Assembly (NCBI GenBank): GCA_029379385.1
Contig: CM055612.1
Coordinates: forward strand, 7,440,001 to 7,504,000
Reading direction: 5' to 3'
DNA length: 64,000 nucleotides
Source of the DNA: Quillaja saponaria
Taxonomy: Eukaryota > Streptophyta > Magnoliopsida > Fabales > Quillajaceae
Shown: positions 51,932 through 64,000 of the stretch, in pieces
Numbering within the stretch: position 1 is the first letter of the stretch
Layout of the letters: every line of letters starts with the position of its first letter
Program-made: the position numbers and the translations under genes
The notes under the pieces: model-generated
What the model was told of the DNA's origin: nothing
Database searches by the model: none
The model's input: only the letters and a program-made list of their open reading frames with translations

Positions 51932-52036
51932 TCAATGCAAAAAAATGGTCATACCGTTGAATTTCACGGTACTGACGGGGAGGCGATTGAAGGTGGCGGA
52001 GCCGCTGAGGATACTGGTGGCGATGAGATGCTTCAT
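51932..52036 (-). promoter_or_regulatory. 34-codon upstream ORF ending 6 bases before the ORP start
   Basis: An ATG at 52036 opens a 34-codon frame ([12 protein letters not shown]...) that stops with TGA at 51932-51934, six bases before the ORP ATG at 51925. If transcribed as part of the leader, it would be expected to affect initiation at the main start. There is no evidence that the peptide is functional. Confidence 0.45.
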
Positions 52037-52148
52037 GTTATTAGTGATCGAAATGATGAGAGGGAGGGAGGGAGTACTGTAACAGAAAAATAGGAAGCGA
52101 AAATTGCGTGAGGTTGGGGGAAAAAACGTTTATGGTGTATAACGTTTG

Positions 52149-52194
52149 TTAAAGAGAGAGAATGAGAAAGAAAGAGAGAGAAAAAGAGAGAATG
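52149..52194 (-). promoter_or_regulatory. Pyrimidine-rich (CT) leader/core promoter stretch of the ORP gene
   Basis: The plus strand shows a GAGAGA/GAAAGA-rich run, so the ORP sense strand has a CT-rich patch about 220-270 bp upstream of its start. Such pyrimidine patches are common around plant transcription starts and in 5' leaders. The exact start site is not visible. Confidence 0.4.
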
Positions 52195-52349
52195 TCCGAG
52201 AAGTTGGGGAGGTGAAGTGGTCGGAGAGAAAAGGAATAGGAGGTAGGGGTGGTCCGGTAAGATGAGGCGGCAGAGAGTGCTTGAGACGCAAATAAAACGA
52301 AGAAAACTGCTGTGATCTGTAGATGACTCTGAAATGGACGCGTTCCACT

Positions 52350-55300
52350 TTTTGGAACAGAGGGAGCCGACTACCGAGCTTCTAGATAGTCCAAAACACA
52401 GAGTGGGACCCAGTGCTAGCCAATATTTTTAAAACAAAAATGGAGTTAAAATAAAATAAACTTGAATATCAAATATTACTTAGATTTATTCGGAGGAAGA
52501 ATTTTTTTTAATTTTTGTAATTTTTTTTTTTTTGAATTTATAATATTTATAAATTTAAAATTTATTTATATTTATCTATTTATTTTAGAGATATTAATTT
52601 AAAAAATAATATTTAATTAATATAATAAATTTATGTCTTGCATCTATCTTGTTATGTATTAATATTTTATTCTCGTAATAATTATAATATATATTAATTA
52701 AATGTACGTGTTTAAGTGAAATGTAAGAGAATTAATAAGTGATGTTATAAGATTATATATCAAAATATTAAATAAATTTTTTGATGATATATTAACAGCA
52801 TATTTTTTTAATTTTTAAATATTAATTATATGAAATCTTATATAGATGGATATATATTATGAAAAATTTAAATATTTTATACAAAATAGAAAATTAAACG
52901 TGCACTAATTTCATAATATTTAAATCATACAAGAACTATGAATGAGGCAACACTTTATTGACTGTGCTCAAGATGAAAATCATTAAACAGCTGCTAAATA
53001 TTTTTCATGTAGAATGCATCGAACTCCATTAAAACACCTTTTTATATTATTTTGTGATTGAATCTCATTCTTATACATATTAACTAGACTTACATGTTTA
53101 AATGCTTCCTTTTTACTTATACAAAAAAGAAAAAGAAAAAAAAAAGTGAGGACAAAATGGACAGAAAATTAATTTTACTTGTAAGAATCTTGTACAATAT
53201 AATTTACTTTTACTAATGTTTTATATGGGATATGTGGAATGCAAGTTAATTTTATCTACTTTTAACACATGGCTAATTTTCTCTGTAGTTTTTTTTTTTT
53301 TTTTGTTGGTACAGAATTTTCTCTGTAGTTTTCAAATAAAAGGAGATTTTTTTTTTCACTTTTCTTTTCAACTTGTTTCTATAAAATTTAAAATATAAAA
53401 GCATGTAAATTTTTTTGAAAAATCAGTACTAAAATCTTAGTTATAGTATATTAAATTTGATCGACTTATCACAAGTCGACAAGTGAATGCAGTGATACAA
53501 ATCTCTCCTCACCAAAATTAAGGTTGGAGGTCATTCATTTGATATTCTTACCAACTCTTATAGCTTTTATGTTTTTTTTTAACTTAATTAAGTTTCAAAG
53601 TCATTTAATGCCCTCACTCAACCTCTTCTTCATGTTTACAGACTAGATCTTAATGAGTCATGTAAAAACTAATTCATCATGATTAAGTTCAATATATTAA
53701 TAATAAGCACATAAAATTCAAAATATTGTGATAAATTAATTGTTTGTGTTGGCTGTCTTTAGTTGAATTCTTTGGCTGTGAATGCACATGCCACAACAGC
53801 AACCTCATAGATTCACATGCTTTAATTTGTTTGGTTTAATGGAACTAGACAAAATATGAGAGGAAAATTTAGGTGCTTCTGTTTGCTAAGGAAGGGAAGT
53901 TTTTTCCATTTATAAATATATATGATATGATGACTCATTAATTTGTAACACTGCCCATATGTCGGTAGACTTTGAAGGGAAGAAAATTTAGGATTAACAA
54001 AACCAAGTTTTTCACTTTTTCTAGTTGTAGTAGACTAGTAGTCATATAAAGTTCACCCTCATTCTTCTATTTTTTCTTTTTTAGTTCTAAGCAAACTTTA
54101 TTATCTCAAACTCTTTTTTTTTTTTTTTTTGATTTAGTACATCAAGAAATTGAATACAGATAAATCGATTTTATCTCAACACTGTTTTTTCTTTTTTCTT
54201 TAAAATTTTTAACAGAAAAAGGTGATTAAAAAATAGTAAACTACCAAGATTTATGCAATGTTGGGATCATATTCTAATTTCAAATTTCAAAACACAAACA
54301 AATCTAATAGAAAGTGTTTCAAGTTTCTACGTTAACGTGTGCAAAACATTGAAGTCATGTCATCAACAAATGCCAAATTTTTAATTATTCTTTGTTTTAT
54401 TCTGCAGTTTTCGCTTCTTGTGCGTCTCCCAAAGATAAAAGAATTAACAAAAAGCATTATGTTGGAAGCCGACACAAGGAACTGAAAGAATTTCGAATCT
54501 CCCACATTGGATATCCCAAAACGTCTATCTTTTGATCATAAATTTGGCCCATATTATTATTAGAGTGTAATCTGAGTCAAAACTCGAACATTTTAATAAA
54601 TAAAAAAATGAAAAAGTTAATCTGTTATAGAGGGGAAAGGAATTATGATTTTAGTTAATTAGAGAATGGGTTTGATTGGATAAATTGTATATAAAATTAT
54701 TATATGTAAATATATTTTTAAGTAGAACTATTTAAAATATATTATATAAAAAATTAAAAAAATATTTAAATGAGTTAACGAAAAAGTATTGTGAGATATA
54801 AAAAAATTGTTTGATTTAAAAAAAAAAAAAAAAAAAAAAAATATTGAGTGTAAAAATTATTAATAAGATTATTTTGACAAATATTATGTTTATATAAAAT
54901 AATTATTAAAGTTTATTAATTGTGCTTCACTTGTTTTTTATTTAAAAAGATTCTTTTTCTAACCTTAACTATTAGTAACTTTTAGAATTCTAAAATTTCA
55001 AAAATATTTGTTCGTAAAGTTTAAAAAATAACACATATATTATCAAACAGATTTCTATAAAAATTAAATCCAAAAACTGTTTTTAAAAGTAAACCAAGAC
55101 ACAATATATAATCAAAGTCTAAACATATATATTATAAATTTATATAAAATATTAAAGTATATATTAAACAAGTCTATCTCTTAAACTCACAAGTCAGAGT
55201 TTCATAAAATTTAGTTTAATTTATTTACAAAATGAGGAAATTGATACAGAAAATAAACGAAATTCAAGTTGAGCAATTCTCTTCATTTGCACTTCTAATT

Positions 55301-58300
55301 ACTATTAATTTTTTCCTTTATCTTTCATTTAACTTTAATTTTTTATTTATTAATAATTTTTAAATCTCAATTTATAGATCAATCATCTTCCTTTTATATA
55401 TATATATATATATATAGTTCATTTAAGATTAAAAACTTTCATTAGTATTACTATTATCACCACTCTTCCCCAAAACACAAAGGATTAGTCCAATTCTGTA
55501 TTTAGCATGAAAAACAAAAAAGTTAAAGTCTTTTTAGGAAATTAATGGGTCTTTAAAGCTTTTATTTCTTAGGAAATTAGTGATTCTAAATTCCAATGGA
55601 GAATAATGTGAGAAGTGTCAATTTAAAACATGTAGTTTTTTAGAAAAATTATTTGAAGTAAATTTTTCTATTGTTTAATTTTTTTTAGAAAAGATATTAT
55701 TTAGTTTTTTTGTTCTTATGTAATGATGTTGATTTTTCAGTACCAACTCTGTGGTTATAAACTTAAGTCGGATGGACTAAGAAAAAACCAAGAAGAATTC
55801 GCGAATGATATAAGAACACGTTTTTGACAGGTCACAGTCAATGATTTCAGACAATTAAGGGATAAAGGTTTGACGTGACTACATGTTAACATGTATCGAA
55901 CCACAGAGGATCACGGACAAACCGTTTTCTTTTAAAGATAGTTTGACCAATGAAAAGTTCAGTCAAACTGTACAGAGCTGACGTGGATTATTCGTGGAGG
56001 ACAAATCGTCCTCGTATTTGGTACCACCTCGTGGACAGTGGAGATGTGTACGTTATATTCGGAACACATACTGTTGGATGTAGCCGCCGTTTTAACCCTT
56101 CTCATGTCGTGTGTGGATCATTACATTTATTTTTTTATTTTATTTAATTTCAGATTCTACCATCAATCATCACCCAATATTTTAGCCTCAAATTTTTTTT
56201 ATTGCAGATCAAACAAGATTGTATTTATTAGTAATACTAATGCATTTTATGATAGAAATTTAATTGTTAGTATGGGTCGCCATGTCTTTTCATTATTAGT
56301 TGTTCTTAAGTATTTATCAGCTCACTAGCTGACGTGATATAACGACTTACAAATATTTTTTAAAAAATTAATTATGATTTATTGTAAATTTAAAACTAAA
56401 TTGATAAATATAATTTTTATTTAAAATAATAAAATTTATTGGAAGGGTGAAGTATAATGGTCGATGGCCAAATGGTGAATGTAAAGAGAACCAATGGATT
56501 GATTGGATATGATCTACAATAAGAGTTTTAGAACCTTCATTATCAACTAGATGAATGGTTCCTGCACCTCCTAATTTTCAAAGACCTTACAAGTAAGAGT
56601 AACAATGAGTAGAGCTAGCTCGTAAACAAGTTGTAAGCTACTCGTTAAGGGTTCGAATTGAACTTGGCTCGTTTTCTGAACTAGCTGATCTTGAGCTTTA
56701 TTTTGAGATTGTTTAGTAAAACAAACAAAGTTTAATATTTATAAAACTCGGTTCGTTTAATATTATTTAATATATTTTGTATTGTTTATATATAAATTTA
56801 TAATCAATATATTTATATGGAAAAATTAATATAAATTGTTACAAGATTTTGTGGTTTGACACTCAAATCTTTTTGAAGTAGGTCTTAAGTTTAATTCTTC
56901 TTGACTGAAATTTTTTTGTAATTTTCAAAATTCTTCATCAATCCTTAACGAGCCGAGCTTGAGCTTGTCCAAAACTTGATAAGCCGAACTTGAGAGCCGA
57001 ACTTTAGCAAAGCTTAGTTCAAGCTCGGCATGTTGTCACCCCTACTTACAAACAAACTTCAATTTTTCTAAGACCTTTCTCCAAGTTATCCTACCAGTAG
57101 TATGGCCCAATAATATTATCAAGAAGACTGGTAGTAATGTTTTTCATTATTGTTAGTGTTGTTTGTTGCCCCGCATGGTTTCACTAGCCGATTAGCTAAC
57201 GTGGCCTATCTAAAAATGCTACAAATGAGAAATTATAGAGCAGCCGGATCCATTGACATAAGTTGCATTTCTGTTTCTTTTGTCTAATTAGTGAATGAAA
57301 TCTCTCTCTTTCAGCTTCTTTTTTTTGTTTGCATTTCCATTAATTGCCTAGTTATTTGGGATCTATCATTTTGGTTCTCTAAAAGCTCAAATTATGTGTT
57401 AGATGTTTGTAATTTTCTAAGTAAACAAACACTAGTTAGAAAAATGAAAGAGAAAATTACATATTAGCTAGAGAGAAAACTAATTGGGTCTTGAACTAAA
57501 TGTTGCAGAACATACTAAATCGTAATTTGGTTCTTAATTACAACTAGTCAAAAACTATTCCACTAAAGAGTTTGAGAATAATTATAATCTCTTATACGTT
57601 TCCACAAGTTCATTGGATGAACCCATTATTATTTTCTAATCATGAAAGGTTTTATACTATCTCAAAAAAATTTCTTTCACTTGATTAAAAATTAAGCTAT
57701 TAGATGGTATTTTGAAAATAATTAAAAAAATTTCGCCACTTTTTTAGGAGAGGATGTTTTAAGAATTCGAAAACCTCTAATTAGTTGTCTTATAAAAAAG
57801 GTTGGTTTGTGAGTATAAAAGGTTGATTAGATTGAAATGATATTGTTATACTACATTATCACAATATTGGCCTCCAACAATTAACCAATATTTCTTTCTC
57901 TCTGTCACACCCAACTTGGTCTACCATTCCTGCACGCCATGTGATACTCCGAAAGATCTTTGACTAATCTTCGTCAGTTGCTTACCATTAATCAGAAGAG
58001 ATTATGATCCATGGGTTTAAACGGCATGTGGCCCTATCCATAACCATAAGCTATATGTGCATGTCTTTTCTTGTCCACACTAATTGCATTACAGACAGAC
58101 AAAGTGTCTTAAACAACGATTGAACGAGGATTTCTCTATGTTTTGGATTAAACTAGGGACAAGATACCTCAAAATGACTGCTGCTTTCTTAATTTTATTT
58201 TCTTTATTAAGAAAAAAAGGTTTCTTTTGCTTCAAGCTATCACAGATAAAAAGAGAAAACGACTATTTGCTTCACAGCTAAAGCCTCTCAGAATATACAA

Positions 58301-58600
58301 TTATGACACCTGGGTCATAATGGGATTGAGCGATCACAGTCAGAAAACAATTATGCTAAGCAACCATCTATTTTTGTAAAGCTTGACGCACAATCCAAGA
58401 AATTTGTCATGAAACCAAAATGAATTATAGAACTATAAATTCATATCACTACATAAGCTACAATGGACTGCCATATTCGTTACAAAGGATTATCCATTTT
58501 TAATAATCATGGCCTATTTATACCATCAAGGTTACCTATAAAATCCCAAAAATTGATCAGTACAAGAAATTCCTCAGTGATGCACATATATGATGTGGAG
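52350..58600. other. Gene-free spacer between ORP and the HCS pseudogene
   Basis: Strongly AT-rich, with poly-A/T runs (54110-54130, 54819-54841) and an AT microsatellite near 55397-55417. A less AT-rich island at 55780-56120 holds a short open frame (55950-56147) that resembles nothing I know. A hAT element (56594-57044) is listed separately. No gene is supported. Confidence 0.6.
56594..57044. mobile_element. hAT-type MITE, 451 bp
   Basis: The left end reads TAAGAGTAACAATGAG and the reverse complement of the right end TAGGGGTGACAACATG, an imperfect terminal inverted repeat. The flanks are an 8-bp duplication with one mismatch: CTTACAAG at 56586-56593 and CTTACAAA at 57045-57052. The interior is rich in AGCTCG/GAGCTT inverted motifs and has no coding frame. 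Confidence 0.75.
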
Positions 58601-58631
58601 AGGTTGTTGGTTCTGGTGGAGGGTTTCCTAA

Positions 58632-61600
58632 GGAATCTTCTCCACTCAAGTTTCCTTCTGACCAGTGTCCTTTGAAGAAGTCTAAGCCGTAGAGCATTAA
58701 TATGAAATCAGCAGAAAAAATGTCATCCAATTTGAGCATCATGGGGACAAATTACCCTCCAAAATTAATGAAGGGTGGACTAATATCAACAGGATTCCTC
58801 CTATTAATTGGAGTGATTCTCTCTTATAATTATGAACATAATTTTCTCTATTATATTCAGTTTTATTTGAATTATTTCTGTTTATTTATAATTTTCACCC
58901 TTTATAAGTTAGTGTAACTCATTGTAATAGACACACCAAAAGTAAAAGAAGAATATATAATCCTTGCACATTGTGTCCGTAAATTAGGCCACCATAGTTG
59001 AATCACATAAAACTCGTCTCATTCTTTTCCTTCCTTTCCTGATAATTTATTTATTTCTCATTTAAAATTAACAGAGATCATAAGCAGGTTCATGCCAAAT
59101 CACAAGTGCATGTATTATATAATCAAAAAGTCCGAAGGATTAAAGCTGGCAACTGTTTTGGCCTTTTCCTGTCGCAAAAGACCAAAACATATTATGTGTT
59201 TTAACTTCGAGCGAGTTAGATCAGACAAGTCCTGTTCTATTATCATATGATCTCGATCTGACATGTTTGAATAGATTTAAGAGTGTTCTGAAACTAGGTT
59301 TTGAGGGTCTAAGACAGACTGCAATTTTCAAATCAGTAATCTATAGAGAAATTTTCTGTCTACGCTACTTAAGTAGGTGGAACCATGTATAACCAGAAGC
59401 AAAAAGGCTTCAATGTTTTTCCTTGAATTTTTTGGCTGAGATAAGGGATTCCAAGTTTATAACATGACCTAATACTATGCGTCTCAACAAGGAGACGGTT
59501 AATGAATCAATAGAAGAAATTAAATGTTTTGGTGGGGCCAAAGAATTCAAAAGGAATTTGTGCATTCTACAAGGCTGAGTATGAGTAATAACTGAATGAT
59601 GGAATAGTTTTGTGAGTCCCTTTTAGGCTCATTTTGAAAAATAAGCATTCTAAGTAATGATTGATAATTACGGTCTTTTAAGGCTGTCCCTGCATCGATC
59701 TTTTTATGTAAGCAAAAAGAGGTACACTAGTTTGAAGAAGTGGTCTTGTTTTTGGTTGAAGAAGTTTGGTACATTCATGGTGTTCTTGCACACATACAGA
59801 GTTCACTTTGTTAACTTTCACAGACCTTGAACTGATTCGTTATCACTTATCAGTTATCACATCATGTCAGGGGTATTTTGTTTGATTTTGGTGAAATTAA
59901 ACACATGAATTAGAAAAGGAAAAAAAAAAAAAAAAACTAATATTTTTCTTGCCTTTTTGAAACAATAACATTTAGTTCTCCTGATTCATAAGTATCAAGA
60001 GAAGAACTCTTAAATGTTACCCATTGTGATCTGGATGGAGCTCACACATTTGATTGTCATCACCAACAGCCAAGAGATTTTCTGAGAATGTCAGACCCTA
60101 CATATGAAATAAATGAAGCAGATACTATCGGCTTCCAACATTGGAATTTATAATTTAAACTACTTATAAATATCACACGAAGCGATTGGAATATAAGTTG
60201 GTATGATATCTGATCTACTTAAAAGTGACATGATATATTTTGTCTCTATACTTATCATTTATCCTATCAACTAAATTATAAATTTTCCCCACATTGTTCT
60301 CAGATATTAAGACTCCTCTTACATAATGGACAAAATTTCTGCCCCTTTTTATGAAGAACCAAAAAAAAAAAAAAAAGTTTAAATCGATGTCGGAGGTTAC
60401 CTTCGATCTTGACACAAAGAAAGCAAACATATTATACTTGAGGCGTGCATGAAGGTTTATATCCATTAGGCAGTGACTCTCTAACCGGCAAAGAGGATTT
60501 CACATTACCAGATAGCGATCAAATGTTCACCACTTTGTCATCATCTTTTTCCTGAAGAGTAACTCTCTGCCCACTGCATGAGATTTCAAAAAATAGAAGA
60601 ATCCATAAAATTCATAACTTCATTGTGACTGCTGAATAAACTAATGATCTAGATTTCAGTTGGTTCCAGTAAAAAACCATGTTAAAGGACATGCATTCAA
60701 CTGCTTTGGGTCTGGGAATGAATTTATCATCTGTGAAGAGTAAAATGAAATACAGTGCTCCAAGACAGAAAGCATTGACTACCTTCAGTGGGCCCTAGCT
60801 CTTAGATGATGAAAAGTGGAAAATTGAAGTTATCAGTTTACGATGAAAAGTTAGAGGCACCACAAATTGATGTTCTAGAACAAAAGTGTTATATAGTTCA
60901 GTCATGTAGAGACTAGAAACCAACCCCCCTACTGTAGAGGAGCATACCATTCGTTATCCAAAATGAACTAAATCTCAGATTTTAGGAAGGCAGAAGATAA
61001 ATAGATCATGCCCTGGCTAGATCCTATCGAAATCTAATCAAACTTTTACAAGTTATCACAACCTCTAATTTCGTTCAAACTTCCCCAGTCAGAGGCATGA
61101 TTTTAGGAGGATAACTAGACTTCTCCCGTTCTACTGGCCATAGATGAATTGACTGAATTCTCTTAAGTAGAACAAAGATCACAAAGGAGAAGTTGACTGT
61201 CAACCATAGAAGAGAGTTATAAAGTTCTACGTCACCTGTGCAACCATGTGCTGTAATATAGCTCCTCCAGTTCAGAGTTTGAAATCCTGCATCATATGGA
61301 GAAAAGAAACTGGACTTTACTCTATTTTCCATACACAACAACAACAACAAGCTCTGTATGAGTGATCATCAATACAGCATATTAGATCCTAGTTCTAAAC
61401 ACTACGTTGAAAATCTAATGTACATTGATTAATAAAAATAGTCAGCAAAAACCTGAAAAAGGCAATCCTAGTGAGTAAACTACTGAATGGTTCAATTCTA
61501 AGGGGGCAGTTCTTCCAAATTTGAAACAATATTATTTCAGCCTTTTCAATATTTGCTTGATAAATGTTTATCAACATATTCATTCAGTATGAAGATTAGA

Positions 61601-63548
61601 AATCATTCCCTGAGACTCTTGTGTGTTGCAACTTTTCTGATTTGGTAGTTGTAGAGGTGTAGTCAATAAGATTAAATGCAAAATACACATGGGAACATGT
61701 AGAAAGAGAGGCATGTAGATCATGGAAAATCAAATACTTGATGAAGGCAATGACATAATAAGTAAAAGATTAACATACCTTGATTCAAGAAAAGATCATA
61801 AAATTTCTCAAAGTTGTCAAAGAATGCTGCTAGAATATCTTCTACTGTAATTTAGTAAATCTCAATAGAAAATTCTTAGATCTGCTGCATTCAATCATGC
61901 TGTAGGCTTCTCATTATTGACATTCAAGCCTATGCCTGAAAGAGCATGGAATCAGCAACTAACTCTATTGTGGGTATAAATTGAAAACCATAGTAATCAG
62001 ACTAAAATAGCATAACAGAATTCAAATTATATGCAGAGGACAGGGTTTACAAGATAAGTCAATTCAATTAAGGAAGTGAAAGTATAATTGGCCACCATAG
62101 ATTTGCATTCAACACCCAATGAACGAGTCTTATTACCAGCACTAACGTTGAACTTCCTTGTCTGAGATCTTGAGGTGCATAGAATGCCTCCAAATTTAAG
62201 GCCATTTAAGTAAATATCATTTGGCCACTTGATTTTAACATCAACCCATGGCAAGCCCAAAAAACGAAAATGTTGAAAAGAGAAGTGTCTAACCTCCACA
62301 TGGAGTATCACAATTCACAAACATATTAATCATGTGGGCTTCATGATCCAAGTCACAAACAAAACATAATAAAAAGAGTTTTATTCTTTTGCATATTAAT
62401 CTGAGAAACCCAACAACCATTTAGTTATCTTATGAAGATAGCTTTATGATATTCATTTTGATGTTCCTCTTTTCTGCAACCTGTCCATCAGTCAAAATTA
62501 CATTCCTTTTATACTAATTGCAGTCTGATCACAGTATAAACTTGATTATTTTTTCCAAACACTGGACCTACTCCATAAAGCACGCTTAGTTTTTTCCAGA
62601 AGTATTCTATGGTCTTGCATAAGTAAATTCTATGGCTATTTCATCCTGAAAGAATTACTGACGTGGAAACATCTCCTAGGCAAATTATATGACAGAAGCC
62701 TCAATGATAAGAAAGTAAAAGAGGACCAAAACACCAACTTTTTGTTTGACAGACTCAATACCAAAAGCAATACTATACAAGGAGGCACTTACATTTTTGT
62801 CACATATCTCCTTTATGGCCCTGTGATAGCTAATGAAACCACATACTTAATTAAGGGAATTACTCGTCCATCCTCTAGTTGTATACTAAAAGAAAATAGT
62901 AGGCAACCCAATGGAGATTCCCACACATTCTTCGACCGCCCTGATTAACATTAAAGGACTCTTAACTAACATTCTTCTATAATGTAATCAAATTAAAGTT
63001 GAAAAAGCCTTACAATCATGAGAATACAAAATGGTTTCTCAAACCTCTTCCTTTGGTCTAAACATCAGCAACAGAAACTGTACAAATTGGAAGCTCAGCA
63101 AAGTTTCTGTAAAAGCAATAGAACAGATTTGTCATAAAGAAACATACTGGTAAGCAATTTTAGACAACTAGTGGGAAATCACATCATGAGTTGAAGACAA
63201 CAGTGGGGACCAAATGAGAATTGAGAAACCTGCCAAACTTGTGAAAAGAGAATTCATGAACAAATCAATTCCAAACGACTTCACTTTCATAGGCTTATCC
63301 AATTCAGAATTCAAAAGAATAGAAATTTCGCCATCGTCAGGAAGCTTCAAACTGCTGCTGCTCGTAATAGACTTGACAATTTCACTCTCCCCTGTGACTT
63401 CCCACACAAAACCAGCTTACAATGTGAATTGGAGTCCATACCTAAACAAAGAAAAAAAAAATTCAAGTTTTTTTTTGTTTGCTTTCAACTTCAACAACTA
63501 ACCCCTTATAAAACGGGTTGAGAATGAAGATCCACCTGAAGCAGCCAT
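58632..63548 (-). pseudogene. HCS1: Holocarboxylase synthetase (biotin-protein ligase) pseudogene
   Basis: Relic of the enzyme that biotinylates carboxylases. Exon remnants in order: 63548-63536 (MAAS); 63441-63168 (MDSNSHCKLVLCGKS ... LPDDGEISILLNSE ... LIWSPLLSSTHDVIS); 63106 to about 63010 (NFAELPICTVSVADV); about 62260-62137 (GLPWVDVKIKWPNDIYLNGL, catalytic KWPND still intact); 61935-61779 (GIGLNVNNEKPT ... EDILAAFFDNFEKFYDLF); 61286-61236 (EELYYSTWLH); 60573 to about 60520 (GQRVTLQEKDDDKVV); and 58742-58632 (DFFKG, LVRRKLE). Several splice signals survive, so this is a decayed unprocessed gene, not a retrocopy. Lesions: frameshift after LVLCGKS (about 63390), TAG after VADV (63058-63060), TGA in exon E (61895-61897) plus a downstream frameshift, frameshift in FQTL/EELYY, stop after GQRV...KVVN, and a frameshift before LVRRKLE. 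The exon before GLPWVD is hardly recognisable. Short open frames in the interval are fragments. Confidence 0.85.
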
Positions 63549-63599
63549 AGACAAACTGGTGACCCTTTTGTTCGCAAATACTGTCACTTTCTGTGGAGA

Positions 63600-64000
63600 G
63601 AAAAATGACACAGAGTTCCGCACAGAAAAGGACGAAACGCGCTTATCACCGTAGGATCATCTTTGGTGGGACCCGTTGATCTTGATGAACGGTCTTAAAT
63701 TCTCGTATTTTGGTTATGTTTTGAGTCATAGTTCAAATTAGTGCAGCTTTGTTTAAAGATTAGAGAAGAAAAATGATTCTTTTGATAGACAAATGTTAAT
63801 GGATTCTGACCGACAAAAATAAAAAAGCTATTGGGGTTGGGGGTGTGTGACTTAAGTTTTCAACTTTATACTGAATGCGGCTTGTGGGATGCAGGAGCCT
63901 TATGTTTGTGTACTAAAAATTTCTGGACTTCCAAGTAATGAGCATGCCAGGTAAAAACATGTTCGTAAATTGTTTGAAATATTGTCTCAATAAAGGGTTC
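63600..64000. other. Flank upstream of the HCS pseudogene
   Basis: No coding frame is evident. The sequence is less AT-rich near 63600-63680, which may be the old HCS leader or promoter, and is otherwise ordinary spacer cut off by the window edge. Confidence 0.4.

Noticed and set aside
1..64000. CRISPR arrays, rRNA, tRNA genes or intact retrotransposons with LTRs
   Set aside because: None was recognised on either strand by eye. Short repeats present are plant microsatellites, tandem duplications or MITE ends.

Overview
This is nuclear DNA from a flowering plant, almost certainly a eudicot. The genes have many GT-AG introns and encode plant-type families: a MORN-repeat PIP5K, a plant OSBP-related protein, a CDR1-like aspartic protease and a plant holocarboxylase synthetase. 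The spacers are long, AT-rich and full of short DNA-transposon remnants. All recognisable genes lie on the minus strand. No rRNA, tRNA, CRISPR or bacterial feature was seen.

Layout. 1-2.3 kb: AT-rich spacer with a MITE and a 46-bp tandem repeat. 2.4-3.7 kb: intronless CDR1-like aspartic protease. 3.8-16 kb: gene-free, transposon-rich spacer with several hAT/PIF-type elements and a 38-C homopolymer. 16.07-39.1 kb: a direct tandem segmental duplication. Each unit carries an intact eight-exon PIP5K gene (16593-20463 and 26431-30308) plus its long 5' flank. Unit 1 is about 9.8 kb and unit 2 about 13.2 kb. Four transposon insertions in unit 2 (about 1.38, 0.55, 0.79 and 0.72 kb) account for nearly all of the difference, and the unit 1 flank acts as the empty-site record. 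39.1-42.8 kb: gene-free spacer. 42.86-51.93 kb: ten-exon gene for a PH-domain OSBP-related protein (sterol/lipid transfer). 52-58.6 kb: gene-free spacer with a hAT element. 58.6-63.55 kb: a decayed, intron-containing holocarboxylase synthetase (biotin-protein ligase) pseudogene with several stops and frameshifts. 63.6-64 kb: spacer.

Nothing suggests an operon or pathway cluster. PIP5K and ORP both act in phosphoinositide/lipid membrane biology, but their proximity may be chance. The most interesting observations are: the tandem PIP5K duplication with its dated transposon insertions; a 165-bp deletion between AGCTCAG repeats just upstream of PIP5K copy 2; short upstream ORFs abutting or overlapping the PIP5K and ORP starts; a one-base frame discontinuity at the ORP N-terminus; a Ser-to-Leu change in the second active-site motif of the protease; and the stepwise decay of the HCS gene. 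I did not find a clearly new biological system.
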